DNA of 45,470 nt from Bacteroides sp. (GTDB lineage: Bacteria; Bacteroidota; Bacteroidia; Bacteroidales; Bacteroidaceae), in contig JAFURM010000048.1 in the NCBI GenBank assembly GCA_017471925.1, positions 1-45,470 of the forward strand, written 5' to 3'. Below, piece by piece: positions 24,328 through 32,611 of this stretch. A model generated the notes under the pieces. The model did no database searches. It had not been told where the DNA came from and worked only from the letters and a program-made list of their open reading frames with translations. The position numbers and the translations under genes are program-made. Within the stretch, counting starts at the first letter, position 1. Every line of letters starts with the position of its first letter.

Positions 24328-24492
24328 TTGCGCTAACATATTTGTGTGACCTGTTGCAAAATTAATTTAGTGTGTACTTAATTCCGCCAACAGATTGTTA
24401 AGCTCAAAGAAGAATGTTAAACGTTAGTATTAAAGCCTGCCTATCCGCCTCGGATAAGTTGGCTTTCTTCATTTAGTATTTTTTTGTCTGAC
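24328..24492. other. AT-rich intergenic stretch with one hairpin
   Basis: No gene seen. It contains the terminator-like hairpin listed at 24432-24466. Confidence 0.5.
24432..24466 (+). terminator. Terminator-like hairpin
   Basis: 16-bp stem with three mismatch or wobble positions (24432-24447 aaagcctgcctatccg; 24451-24466), a 3-nt loop, followed by T-rich sequence that ends in a T7 run at about 24479. Confidence 0.6.
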
Positions 24493-24573
24493 GCAGTATA
24501 TATTCATTGGCACTTGAAGTATATATTACTTTGCCATCGCAGTATATATTAAATGGGGGATGAAGTATATCTT
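24493..24573. repeat. Four 12-bp units at exact 23-bp period
   Basis: gcagtatatatt (24493), gaagtatatatt (24516), gcagtatatatt (24539) and gaagtatatctt (24562) are each 23 bp apart, with three different 11-bp spacers. The second base alternates c/a. It has the geometry of iterons or stacked operator sites. No coding frame. See the findings for three other arrays with a similar period. Confidence 0.85.
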
Positions 24574-24594
24574 TAGTCTTTTCCTGATTTCAGC

Positions 24595-24653
24595 GAACAA
24601 AATCTCGAAAAAGACTCCTCATAAAAAGGCTGAATAAATTCAAAACAGACTCT
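24595..24653 (+). repeat. Dispersed palindromic element, copy C (right part only)
   Basis: gaacaaaatctcgaaaaaga and the next ~39 bp to gactct match the right arm of copies A and B nearly base for base. The left half is absent. It ends 49 bp before the glnS -7 element. Confidence 0.8.
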
Positions 24654-24701
24654 TGGTTTCTGAAAAAAGCGTTTTTCCAAGGATAGATGAAAAAATATCG
24701 C

Positions 24702-24709
24702 TATTTTTG
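24702..24709 (+). promoter_or_regulatory. -7 element of glnS
   Basis: TATTTTTG, 29 nt before the start at 24739. The -33 region is only T-rich (about 24672-24676). Confidence 0.55.
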
Positions 24710-24738
24710 TGCCCCAAACAACGTATATCAACTGCACT

Positions 24739-26478
24739 ATGGAAGAAATAAAGAACGAAGAAAAGGTGGAGAAAAAGAGCCTGAACTTCATTGAACAGAT
24801 TGTAGAGAACGACCTGAAAGAGGGCAAGAACGACGGACGTGTGCAAACCCGCTTTCCGCCGGAGCCTAACGGATACCTGCATATCGGTCATGCCAAGGCC
24901 ATCTGCATGGACTTTGGTATCGCTGCCAAGCATGGTGGCGTGTGCAACCTGCGTTTTGACGACACCAACCCCACCAAGGAGGATGTGGAATATGTGGAAG
25001 CCATCAAGGAAGATATCCAATGGCTGGGCTATCAGTGGGGCAACGAATATTATGCCTCCGACTATTTCCAACAGCTGTGGGACTTTGCCATACAGCTCAT
25101 CCAGGAGGGGAAAGCCTATATAGACGAACAGACCAGCGAACAGATTGCCGCCCAAAAGGGCACGCCGACACAGCCGGGCACTGAGAGTCCCTATCGCAAC
25201 CGTTCCATCGAGGAGAGTCTGGAACTTTTCAAGAAGATGAATACCGGCGAAATCGAAGAGGGAGCCATGGTACTGCGTGCCAAGATTGACATGGCCAACC
25301 CGAACATGCACTTCCGCGACCCCATCATCTATCGCGTCGTGAAGCATCCCCATCACCGCACCGGCACCACGTGGAAAGCCTACCCGATGTATGACTTTGC
25401 CCACGGACAGAGCGACTTCTTTGAAGGAGTGACACACTCCCTGTGTACACTGGAGTTCGTGGTGCACCGTCCGCTCTATGACCTGTTCGTGGACTGGCTG
25501 AAGAAAGGGGAAGACCTGAACGACCACCGTCCGCGCCAATATGAGTTCAACAAACTGAACCTGAGCTATACGCTGATGAGCAAGCGCAACCTGCTGACAC
25601 TCGTCAAGGAGGGACTCGTGAACGGATGGGACGACCCGCGCATGCCGACAATCTGCGGATTCCGCCGCCGAGGCTACTCGCCCGAGTCCATCCACAAGTT
25701 CATCGACAAGATTGGCTACACTACCTATGACGCCCTGAACGAGTTTGCCCTGCTGGAAAGTGCTGTGCGCGAAGACCTGAATGAACGTGCCACACGTGTT
25801 TCTGCCGTGCTGAACCCCGTGAGATGCATCATCACCAACTATCCAGAAGGAGAAGTGGAAGAGATGGAGGCCGTAAACAACCCCGAACGTCCGGAAGAGG
25901 GTACCCACAAGATTGAATTCAGCCGGGAACTCTGGATTGAGCGTGACGACTTCATGGAAGATGCCCCCAAGAAATACTTCCGCATGACTCCCGGTCAGGA
26001 AGTACGTCTGAAGAGTGCTTACATCGTGAAGTGTACCGGATGCAAGAAGAACGAAGCCGGCGAGGTGGTGGAAGTGTATTGCGAATACGACCCCGAAAGC
26101 AAGAGCGGCCTCCCCGGAGCCAACCGCAAGGTGAAAGGCACCATCCACTGGGTGAGCTGTAAGCACTGCCTGCAGGCAGAGGTCCGTCTCTATGACCGCC
26201 TGTGGAAGGTGGAGAACCCACGCGACGAACTGGCTGCCATACGCGAGGAGAAGCAGTGTGATGCCCTGACCGCCATGAAGGAAATCATCAACCCCGACTC
26301 CCTGCATGTGCAGCCCTGCTGCTACATAGAAAAGTTTGCCGCTACGATGAAACCACTGGCCTACCTCCAGTTCCAACGTATCGGTTACTTCAACGTGGAC
26401 AAAGACTCCACGCCTGAGAAGATGGTGTTCAACCGCACCGTAGGACTGAAGGACACCTGGGGAAAAATCAACAAATAG
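24739..26478 (+). CDS. glnS: Glutaminyl-tRNA synthetase
   Basis: Class I aminoacyl-tRNA synthetase charging tRNA-Gln. The HIGH motif is FPPEPNGYLHIGHAKAI, the KMSKS-equivalent is LMSKRNL, and the GlnRS-specific RFDDTNPTKEDVEYV is present. The C-terminal anticodon-binding barrels end at KDTWGKINK. 579 aa, normal for bacterial GlnRS. The ATG at 24739 (MEEIKNEEK) follows the -7 element by 29 nt; in-frame codons upstream fall at or before it. A large antisense frame covers the gene but is a codon-usage shadow. Confidence 0.96.
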   Translation: MEEIKNEEKVEKKSLNFIEQIVENDLKEGKNDGRVQTRFPPEPNGYLHIGHAKAICMDFGIAAKHGGVCNLRFDDTNPTKEDVEYVEAIKEDIQWLGYQWGNEYYASDYFQQLWDFAIQLIQEGKAYIDEQTSEQIAAQKGTPTQPGTESPYRNRSIEESLELFKKMNTGEIEEGAMVLRAKIDMANPNMHFRDPIIYRVVKHPHHRTGTTWKAYPMYDFAHGQSDFFEGVTHSLCTLEFVVHRPLYDLFVDWLKKGEDLNDHRPRQYEFNKLNLSYTLMSKRNLLTLVKEGLVNGWDDPRMPTICGFRRRGYSPESIHKFIDKIGYTTYDALNEFALLESAVREDLNERATRVSAVLNPVRCIITNYPEGEVEEMEAVNNPERPEEGTHKIEFSRELWIERDDFMEDAPKKYFRMTPGQEVRLKSAYIVKCTGCKKNEAGEVVEVYCEYDPESKSGLPGANRKVKGTIHWVSCKHCLQAEVRLYDRLWKVENPRDELAAIREEKQCDALTAMKEIINPDSLHVQPCCYIEKFAATMKPLAYLQFQRIGYFNVDKDSTPEKMVFNRTVGLKDTWGKINK

Positions 26479-26498
26479 TCTATTACATATATAATAAT

Positions 26499-26505
26499 AA
26501 GGAGG
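26499..26505 (+). promoter_or_regulatory. Strong Shine-Dalgarno sequence
   Basis: aaggagg, 9 nt before the ATG at 26515. Strong SD sites are uncommon in Bacteroidota, and the other starts in this window lack one. Confidence 0.7.
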
Positions 26506-26514
26506 AGCTGATAT

Positions 26515-27954
26515 ATGGGATATAACAATCTCTTATCTGGCCGGGACAAAGAGATGTATGAATTGGCCCAACAGTATGAGGCACACCTGAGTGACGGGAC
26601 GCCGCTATATCTGGAAGCCGAGGATTTCATAGATATAGCCCACTGGTATTCCCACGACTACCGCTTCATCAATGCCCACGAAGTGATGGAATATGCCCTG
26701 AAGCTGCATCCCGAGGACACCTATCTGCACTTGGAGCAGACCTATCTGTATTTGGAAGAGGGCAGGATTGAGGAGGCTCAGAAAAGCATGGAGCAGATAA
26801 AGGACAACACACTGGACGAGGTGAAAATCCTGAAAGCCAATCTGCTCTTCGCCCAGGAAAAGGAGGACGAGGCCAACCAAATGCTGGACAGCATTGCAGA
26901 CAAGGAGGAGGTGAGCAACCTCATCGACATGGCCTATATGTATATGCAGGTGAACAAAGCCGCCAAGGCCAAGGAGTGCATCGACAAACTGCCGGAAAAG
27001 GAGAAGGACGACATCTCCTGCCTGGCCGTACAGGCCGACTTCTATTATGCGACCAAAGAGTTGGAGAAGGCCATCGTCTTCTTCAACAAGCTGATAGACA
27101 CCGACCCCTACTCCACCTGCTACTGGATTGGATTGGCACGCTGCTACTTCGAACTGGGCGAGTACAACAAAGCCATAGATGCCTGCGAGTACGCCCTCGT
27201 TTCTAACGATACCTTATTGGAGCCCTATAACATCCGAGGAAACAGCTTCATGAGACTGGGCAACATAGAGAAGGCCCGCGAGAATTTTGAGCAGGCCATA
27301 GAACGTAAAGTGCTCTCTCCCCTGTTCATGGAGAACATGAAAGCCATGAACAATATTCTGGAAGGGAAATGGGAAGAGGCTCTGAAGACGCTCAACTTTA
27401 TCATCGAATCCAACGACCCGAACTTCAGACTGGAGGGAGCATATGCCAACATGGCTTTCTGCTGCATGAACCTGAAAAGATGGGAAGAGGCTCTAGAGTA
27501 TTGCCAGAAGGCTCACGAAGAAGATGAAGAGGAGGTAGCCGTATACCTCATAGAGGGACGTGCCCACTTGGAAAAGGGAGAGATAAAAGAGGCCCGCACC
27601 GCTTGGGAGAAAGCAGTGGAGCTTGCCCCCTATGAAGACACGTGGTACGAAATCGGTAACCACTGCATGGAATGCGGCCAGTTGGAAAACAGCAAAGTGG
27701 CTTTCCTGAAGGCCAAGGAAATAGAACCAGAATACCTTGACGTCAACGAGAAGCTGGCCCTCCTCTGCATGATGACCAAGGACATGGAGAAATTCTGGCA
27801 ATATAATGCCCTGTGCAGATTTCCCCTGACCGAGCAACAGGCCCAGGAGGTGATGGACGCTCTGAAGAACCTGCCCACAGAAAACATATCCCTATCATTC
27901 ACCCATATAATCAAAAATTGGGGTGACAACGCTGATAACGATTTACCCTATTAA
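26515..27954 (+). CDS. Tetratricopeptide repeat protein
   Basis: Cytoplasmic protein of 479 aa made almost wholly of TPR-like helical pairs. Examples: INAHEVMEYALKLHPEDTYLHLEQTYLYLEEG, LEKAIVFFNKLIDTDPYSTCYWIGLARCYFELGEYNKAIDACEYAL and LEKGEIKEARTAWEKAVELAPYEDTWYEIGNHCMECGQLENSKVAFLKA. No signal peptide or membrane segment. Probably a scaffold; no enzymatic motif. It starts 36 bp after glnS with an unusually strong SD and is followed 18 bp later by a dedA gene, so the three may form an operon. Confidence 0.88.
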   Translation: MGYNNLLSGRDKEMYELAQQYEAHLSDGTPLYLEAEDFIDIAHWYSHDYRFINAHEVMEYALKLHPEDTYLHLEQTYLYLEEGRIEEAQKSMEQIKDNTLDEVKILKANLLFAQEKEDEANQMLDSIADKEEVSNLIDMAYMYMQVNKAAKAKECIDKLPEKEKDDISCLAVQADFYYATKELEKAIVFFNKLIDTDPYSTCYWIGLARCYFELGEYNKAIDACEYALVSNDTLLEPYNIRGNSFMRLGNIEKARENFEQAIERKVLSPLFMENMKAMNNILEGKWEEALKTLNFIIESNDPNFRLEGAYANMAFCCMNLKRWEEALEYCQKAHEEDEEEVAVYLIEGRAHLEKGEIKEARTAWEKAVELAPYEDTWYEIGNHCMECGQLENSKVAFLKAKEIEPEYLDVNEKLALLCMMTKDMEKFWQYNALCRFPLTEQQAQEVMDALKNLPTENISLSFTHIIKNWGDNADNDLPY

Positions 27955-27972
27955 TATCTTTCAAACAAAAGC

Positions 27973-28614
27973 ATGGAATCTGTAGCCTTTATACAATGGT
28001 GCCTGGAGCACCTGAACTATTGGACCATCACTCTGCTGATGGCCATCGAAAGTTCGTTCATCCCCTTTCCGTCGGAAGTCGTCGTACCTCCGGCCGCATG
28101 GAAAGCTGCACAGGACGACGGTCTGAACATCTATCTGGTTGTCCTGTTCGCCACCTTGGGAGCCAACATCGGCGCCCTCATCAACTACTACCTGGCCAAG
28201 TGGTTGGGACGTCCCATCATCTATAAGTTCGCCAACAGCCGCATCGGACACATGTGTCTCATAGACGAAGCCAAGGTGCAGCATGCCGAGGAATACTTTG
28301 ACAAGCACGGCGCACTCTCCACCTTCATCGGACGACTCATCCCTGCCGTGAGACAACTGATTTCCATCCCAGCAGGACTGGCCCGCATGAAGATGACCAC
28401 CTTCTTGCTCTACACGACACTGGGAGCCGGCATCTGGAATGCCATACTGGCCGTCATCGGCTACTACCTCTCCACCGTTCCCGGCATCGAGACAGAAGAG
28501 CAGCTGCTCTCCAAGGTTTCCGAGTACAGCCACGAAATCGGCTATGTCTTTATCGGCATCGGTATCTTTGTGGTTGCCTTCCTGGTCTACAAGGGGATGA
28601 AGAAGAAAGAATGA
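27973..28614 (+). CDS. DedA family membrane protein
   Basis: Inner-membrane protein of the DedA/SNARE-associated family, implicated in envelope lipid flipping and membrane-potential homeostasis. The motifs ESSFIPFPSEVVVPPAA and FIGRLIPAVRQLISIPAGLARM (with the conserved acidic and Arg residues) are intact. There are about four to five hydrophobic segments in 213 aa, and it ends in the basic tail KGMKKKE. It is convergent with tpx; only 13 bp separate the two stop codons. Confidence 0.93.
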   Translation: MESVAFIQWCLEHLNYWTITLLMAIESSFIPFPSEVVVPPAAWKAAQDDGLNIYLVVLFATLGANIGALINYYLAKWLGRPIIYKFANSRIGHMCLIDEAKVQHAEEYFDKHGALSTFIGRLIPAVRQLISIPAGLARMKMTTFLLYTTLGAGIWNAILAVIGYYLSTVPGIETEEQLLSKVSEYSHEIGYVFIGIGIFVVAFLVYKGMKKKE

Positions 28615-28627
28615 GTTCCAACAACTT

Positions 28628-29167
28628 CTAAAAGAAAGCGAAACTGAGTTTCCCGCCATTCACCCGCTTATGGATAGCAGACATAGCCTTTTCATAATCG
28701 GGTTCTTGCGTAATCTCCGGTACCAGTTCCGTATAGGCCACTCTCCCATCGCAGCCAATGACCACAACGGCACGGGCCAGCAAACCACGCAAAGGGCCAT
28801 CGGCCATAAGCAGACCATAGCTGCTGTCGAAATCGGAGATGCGGTAGTCCGAGAGTGGAATGAGGTTGGCAATACCCTCTGTCGTACAGAAGCGCGTATG
28901 AGCGAAAGGCAGGTCCTTGGATATGGCCAGCACCACCGTATTGGGCAGGCGGGCCGCCAACTGGTTGAACTTACGTACCGACATGGCACACACCTCGGTA
29001 TCCAGACTTGGAAAGATGTTGAGCAGTACATTCTTGCCGGCCAGTTCCCTCAGTCGGAAAGAGGTCAGGTCGGTTTTCACCAATTCAAAATCGGGGGCTA
29101 TGCTGCCTGGCTTGATGAGCTCGCCGATGAGCCTCACCGGAGATCCTTTAAAATTTGTTGTAGCCAT
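28628..29167 (-). CDS. tpx: Thiol peroxidase (atypical 2-Cys peroxiredoxin)
   Basis: Reduces hydroperoxides with thioredoxin. The peroxidatic Cys is in FPSLDTEVCAMSVRKFN and the resolving Cys in KDLPFAHTRFCTTEGI, the spacing typical of Tpx. The N-terminus carries FKGSPVRLIGELIKPGSIAPDFEL. The start at 29167 (MATTNF) gives 179 aa; upstream in-frame codons add residues not found in the family. A short inverted repeat lies immediately before the start codon. Confidence 0.94.
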   Translation of the reverse strand: MATTNFKGSPVRLIGELIKPGSIAPDFELVKTDLTSFRLRELAGKNVLLNIFPSLDTEVCAMSVRKFNQLAARLPNTVVLAISKDLPFAHTRFCTTEGIANLIPLSDYRISDFDSSYGLLMADGPLRGLLARAVVVIGCDGRVAYTELVPEITQEPDYEKAMSAIHKRVNGGKLSFAFF

Positions 29168-29187
29168 AATCATACATTTATATGATT
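29168..29187 (-). promoter_or_regulatory. Inverted repeat immediately upstream of tpx
   Basis: aatcata (29168-29174) and tatgatt (29181-29187), 7-bp arms with a 6-nt centre, ending at the base before the tpx start codon. It could be an operator or a leader hairpin controlling translation. Confidence 0.35.
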
Positions 29188-29258
29188 CCCTAACACGCCA
29201 CACACCGGGAATGTTTGAAGAATCATGCAGATAATTCCACCATCAAACGTCATTCATC

Positions 29259-30512
29259 ATGAACTATCAAGAAACACTGACCTACCTATACAACAGTGCC
29301 CCCCTGTTCCAACACGTGGGAGGGGATGCCTATAAAGAGGGGCTGGAGAACACCTTGACCCTGGATGCCCACTTCGGCCATCCACACCGACGGTTCCGCT
29401 CCATCCATGTGGCGGGAACCAACGGCAAGGGTTCCTGTTCGCACACCCTGGCCGCCATTCTGCAAAAGGCCGGCTATAGAGTGGGACTCTACACCTCCCC
29501 CCATCTGGTAGACTTCAGGGAGCGCATCCGCGTGAATGGCATTCCCATACCTGAAGAGCGTGTCATCCGGTTTGTGGAAGAGGAACGGGCTTTCTTCGAA
29601 CCCCTCCACCCCTCGTTCTTTGAACTGACGACGGCCCTGGCCTTCTGCCATTTTGCAGAGCAACAGGTAGACGTGGCGGTCATTGAAGTGGGACTGGGCG
29701 GACGATTAGACTGCACCAACATCATCCATCCGGACCTGTGCCTCATTACCAATATCAGTATAGACCATGTGCAGTTTCTGGGCCACACACCGGCCCGGAT
29801 AGCTCAGGAGAAAGCAGGCATCATCAAGCCCGGCATTCCCGTCGTAATCGGTGAAAGTACCGAAGAGACCCGTCCGGTCTTTATCCGGAAGGCCGAAGAG
29901 GTCCATGCACCGATATATTTTGCCGAAGAGAACGAAGAAGAATGCTATCCCAATCTGGAGTTTGAGTTGAAAGGAAGCTATCAGCAGAAGAACAAGCGCA
30001 CCCTGCTCACCGTTCTCCCACTGCTGGAACAGGCCGGCTATCACCTGGAGGAGCGGGACATACGTGAAGGATTTGCACACGTCTGTGAACTGACCGGCCT
30101 GCAAGGACGGTGGCAGAAACTGCAAGAGGGGCCGACACTGGTCTGCGACACCGGACACAATGTAGGGGGCATCACCTATGTGGCCGAACAACTCAGGCAA
30201 CAGCCTTGCCGGCAGTTGCACATCGTGGTGGGCATGGTGAACGACAAAGACATTCGTGGTGTGCTGGCACTGCTTCCCAAGAAAGCTGTCTACTACTTCA
30301 CCCGAGCCAGCGTGAAGCGTGCACTACCTGAAGAAGAAGTGAAACGACTGGCCGGAGAAGCCGGTCTGCAGGGAGAATGCTATCCGGACGTACCGTCGGC
30401 CGTAAAGGCTGCACAAGAAAAAAGCCTCCCGGAAGACTTCATCTTCGTGGGAGGCAGTAGCTTTATTGTAGCCGACCTGTTAGCGAACCGCGATGCACTC
30501 AATCTCCACTAA
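29259..30512 (+). CDS. folC: Folylpolyglutamate synthase/dihydrofolate synthase
   Basis: Mur-ligase-fold enzyme that adds glutamate to dihydropteroate and folates. The ATP loop is HVAGTNGKGSCSHTLAAIL, followed by GLYTSPHLVDFRERIRVNG, EVGLGGRLDCTN and ITNISIDHVQFLGHT. 417 aa. The C-terminal 33 bp overlap the end of the opposing ridA gene (30480-30512). Confidence 0.95.
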   Translation: MNYQETLTYLYNSAPLFQHVGGDAYKEGLENTLTLDAHFGHPHRRFRSIHVAGTNGKGSCSHTLAAILQKAGYRVGLYTSPHLVDFRERIRVNGIPIPEERVIRFVEEERAFFEPLHPSFFELTTALAFCHFAEQQVDVAVIEVGLGGRLDCTNIIHPDLCLITNISIDHVQFLGHTPARIAQEKAGIIKPGIPVVIGESTEETRPVFIRKAEEVHAPIYFAEENEEECYPNLEFELKGSYQQKNKRTLLTVLPLLEQAGYHLEERDIREGFAHVCELTGLQGRWQKLQEGPTLVCDTGHNVGGITYVAEQLRQQPCRQLHIVVGMVNDKDIRGVLALLPKKAVYYFTRASVKRALPEEEVKRLAGEAGLQGECYPDVPSAVKAAQEKSLPEDFIFVGGSSFIVADLLANRDALNLH

Positions 30513-30854
30513 CGCATCCTTAGGCAGAGCTTTCACGGCAACGGCAGAGCGTGCAGGGAAAGCACCGTCAAAATAGGTCGCATACACCTTGTTCATATCG
30601 GCAAACAGTGACATATCGGCCAGGAAGACCGTTGTCTTCACGATGTTGGCCATAGAGAGTCCGGCCTCTTCCAGAATATGCTTCAGGTTTTCCAAAGACT
30701 GACGGGCCTGTGCCTCGGCCCCCTCGGGCATGACACCCGTAGCGGCATCAATAGGAAGTTGGCCGGAAACAAACACCATTCCGTTGGCCTCAATGGCCTG
30801 GCTATAAGGCCCGATGGCTCCCGGAGCCTTGGGGCTGCAAATCACTTTCTTCAT
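30480..30854 (-). CDS. ridA: RidA family enamine/imine deaminase
   Basis: Trimeric cytosolic enzyme that hydrolyses reactive 2-aminoacrylate and related enamines. The family pattern is complete: SPKAPGAIGPYSQAIEANGMVFVSGQLPID, the conserved Arg in FPARSAVAVKALPKDA and the final VEIECIAV. 124 aa, normal. It is the last gene after the pseudo-protease/TPR gene (43 bp away) on the minus strand, and its 3' end overlaps folC. Confidence 0.94.
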   Translation of the reverse strand: MKKVICSPKAPGAIGPYSQAIEANGMVFVSGQLPIDAATGVMPEGAEAQARQSLENLKHILEEAGLSMANIVKTTVFLADMSLFADMNKVYATYFDGAFPARSAVAVKALPKDALVEIECIAVR

Positions 30855-30897
30855 TTCTTCTTCTGTTTTTGGTTAATATATAGTGACGTTTACTTTA

Positions 30898-32604
30898 TCA
30901 CTTGCAATGTCGCTCTATCAGTTCGTCCACATTGGGATCGCCCAGTTCCTTGGCTTTGGCAAAACTGTCGCAGGCTGCGGCCTTGTCTTTCATCTGAATA
31001 TAGGCCAGTCCGCTCAGGCGATAGAGTTCTGAATAGTTCGGGTCAATGGCCTTGGCCGCTTCCAGCACCTTCAATGCCTCCTCGTTGCGTCCCACCCGGA
31101 TATTGACCACCGCCAGTTCTGCCCGATAGGTCAAATCCGTCGGATTCAGTTCGATGGCTTTCTCCAGGTCGTCCAAAGCACGCTGATACTGTTTGGCCTT
31201 CAAGGCTGCCTGCTCACGCATGTAATAGAAGACATCATTCACCTTGCCATTCACCGTCGTATAATAGGCATTATAATCCTGCACGGCCAGGCGGGCCTGT
31301 CCGGCTTCCATGTGATAGCGGGCACGTTCCAGCAAGTATGGTGCGGCAGCTTCCGTATATGGCTGCGGGAAGCGGGCCATGCAACTGTCCACCAAAGCAA
31401 GGACTTCTTCCATCGGAGCTTTCAGCATCTCCTTGGCACGTGCCGCACTGAAGAAGGTGGCGGGAGAGGCCAGTTCACTCTTGTTCACAGTCTCATAGCA
31501 CTGCAATGCTGAAGCAAAATCCTGTTTGGCATAGTGGATATCTCCCTGCAGCTGGACATACACCGACAACGGATTCTGAGCTATGGCCTGACCTATCTCC
31601 TGCAACGCCTTGTCATAGCTCCAGTCCTTATAGACTTTATCCTCCGGAGTCTGCAACAGATAGTTGTAAATCATCTTGGCCCGGTTGTAGTAGATGTCAT
31701 CCAGTTTACCTCCTACAGCTACAGCCTTGTCCATATCGGCCACAACCTTGTCCAACGACTCCTCGTCCTGCGAGAGATAGAGTTGCTGGGCAGCCCTGCG
31801 CATATAGCCGTCCGCACAGTTGGGATATTGGGCTATAAAATTCTCCAACAGTTCGGCATACTTCTCCTGAGAGACTTGCGAAGAGGCCATGAAGAGATAG
31901 ACAAGAGCCTGTTCTTCCGTATCGGGCAGTGCTTTTTTGATGCCAATACTGTTCAGAGCCATATCGTTGATGGAGAGCGGAGAGATGGTTTGCGACAAGG
32001 CGAATCGGGCATCCACTCCGTAACAAATGGTAGCCGTATCCTGTCCCATTGCTTTCTGGGCAAGGGCAAACACCTTACCCTCAGCGGTCATCAACGGACA
32101 ACTCACCCGCTTCTCACGCAACTGCAGGTTCAGGGTATAATAGCGATAATCGCCACTCACCTTGTCCGCTTCCTTGACAGGACCGCTGGGACAGGTGCGT
32201 CCCTTCTCTGTGGAATAGGGCAAGAGATAGACCGTGCTTCCCACCTCCGGAACAGTCTCTGCGACAGCGAGTGCCGGAACTTTCTTTCCGGTAATGGCCA
32301 CCCGGAACTTGATGACGTCATACATGTCATCTGCACCCATCACAGCCTCTACCGGCATCTGCGTCCCTTCCGAGTTGATGATGATGGCACGTGCTGCCCC
32401 CTTAAAGAGCGAATAGTCAGACAACGCCACACCATTCTCTGAGACGAAAAAGCCGTTTCCCGTATTCAGAATCTTATTGTTGGCGTCATAGGTCACCACC
32501 GAGAAGACGGCACGCTTGGCTTTTTCCGCCCACTTGGGGGATTGTGCTCCTGCCCACTGAGCCAATAAACAGAAGGCAAGCAACAAGATACAATTCTTTC
32601 TCAT
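30898..32604 (-). CDS. Secreted trypsin-like pseudo-protease fused to TPR repeats
   Basis: Signal peptide MRKNCILLLAFCLLAQWAGA. Residues ~25-210 follow the trypsin-like (HtrA-type) fold: SVVTYDANNKILNTGNGFFVSENGVALSDYSLFKGA. The catalytic His position ('TNYHV') is Ser65 (SDYSLF), and the nucleophile motif GNSGGPL is replaced by KRVSCPLMTAEG, so Ser is missing too; only an Asp (about 96, DVIKFRV) remains. From ~225 to 568 it is TPR repeats (AASCADSFAKAKELGDPN-type helices). Most likely a periplasmic binding or scaffold protein. It lies 7 bp downstream of rlmB in the dnaN operon. Confidence 0.8.
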   Translation of the reverse strand: MRKNCILLLAFCLLAQWAGAQSPKWAEKAKRAVFSVVTYDANNKILNTGNGFFVSENGVALSDYSLFKGAARAIIINSEGTQMPVEAVMGADDMYDVIKFRVAITGKKVPALAVAETVPEVGSTVYLLPYSTEKGRTCPSGPVKEADKVSGDYRYYTLNLQLREKRVSCPLMTAEGKVFALAQKAMGQDTATICYGVDARFALSQTISPLSINDMALNSIGIKKALPDTEEQALVYLFMASSQVSQEKYAELLENFIAQYPNCADGYMRRAAQQLYLSQDEESLDKVVADMDKAVAVGGKLDDIYYNRAKMIYNYLLQTPEDKVYKDWSYDKALQEIGQAIAQNPLSVYVQLQGDIHYAKQDFASALQCYETVNKSELASPATFFSAARAKEMLKAPMEEVLALVDSCMARFPQPYTEAAAPYLLERARYHMEAGQARLAVQDYNAYYTTVNGKVNDVFYYMREQAALKAKQYQRALDDLEKAIELNPTDLTYRAELAVVNIRVGRNEEALKVLEAAKAIDPNYSELYRLSGLAYIQMKDKAAACDSFAKAKELGDPNVDELIERHCK

Positions 32605-32611
32605 ATCATCT

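Noticed and set aside
24493-24573. CRISPR array
   Set aside because: Repeats of 12 bp with 11-bp spacers are far too short, and there are no cas genes.
24640-26376. 578-codon open frame antisense to glnS
   Set aside because: It exactly shadows glnS, whose motifs are complete. The product has no recognisable domain, and long antisense frames are common over GC-rich, codon-biased genes.
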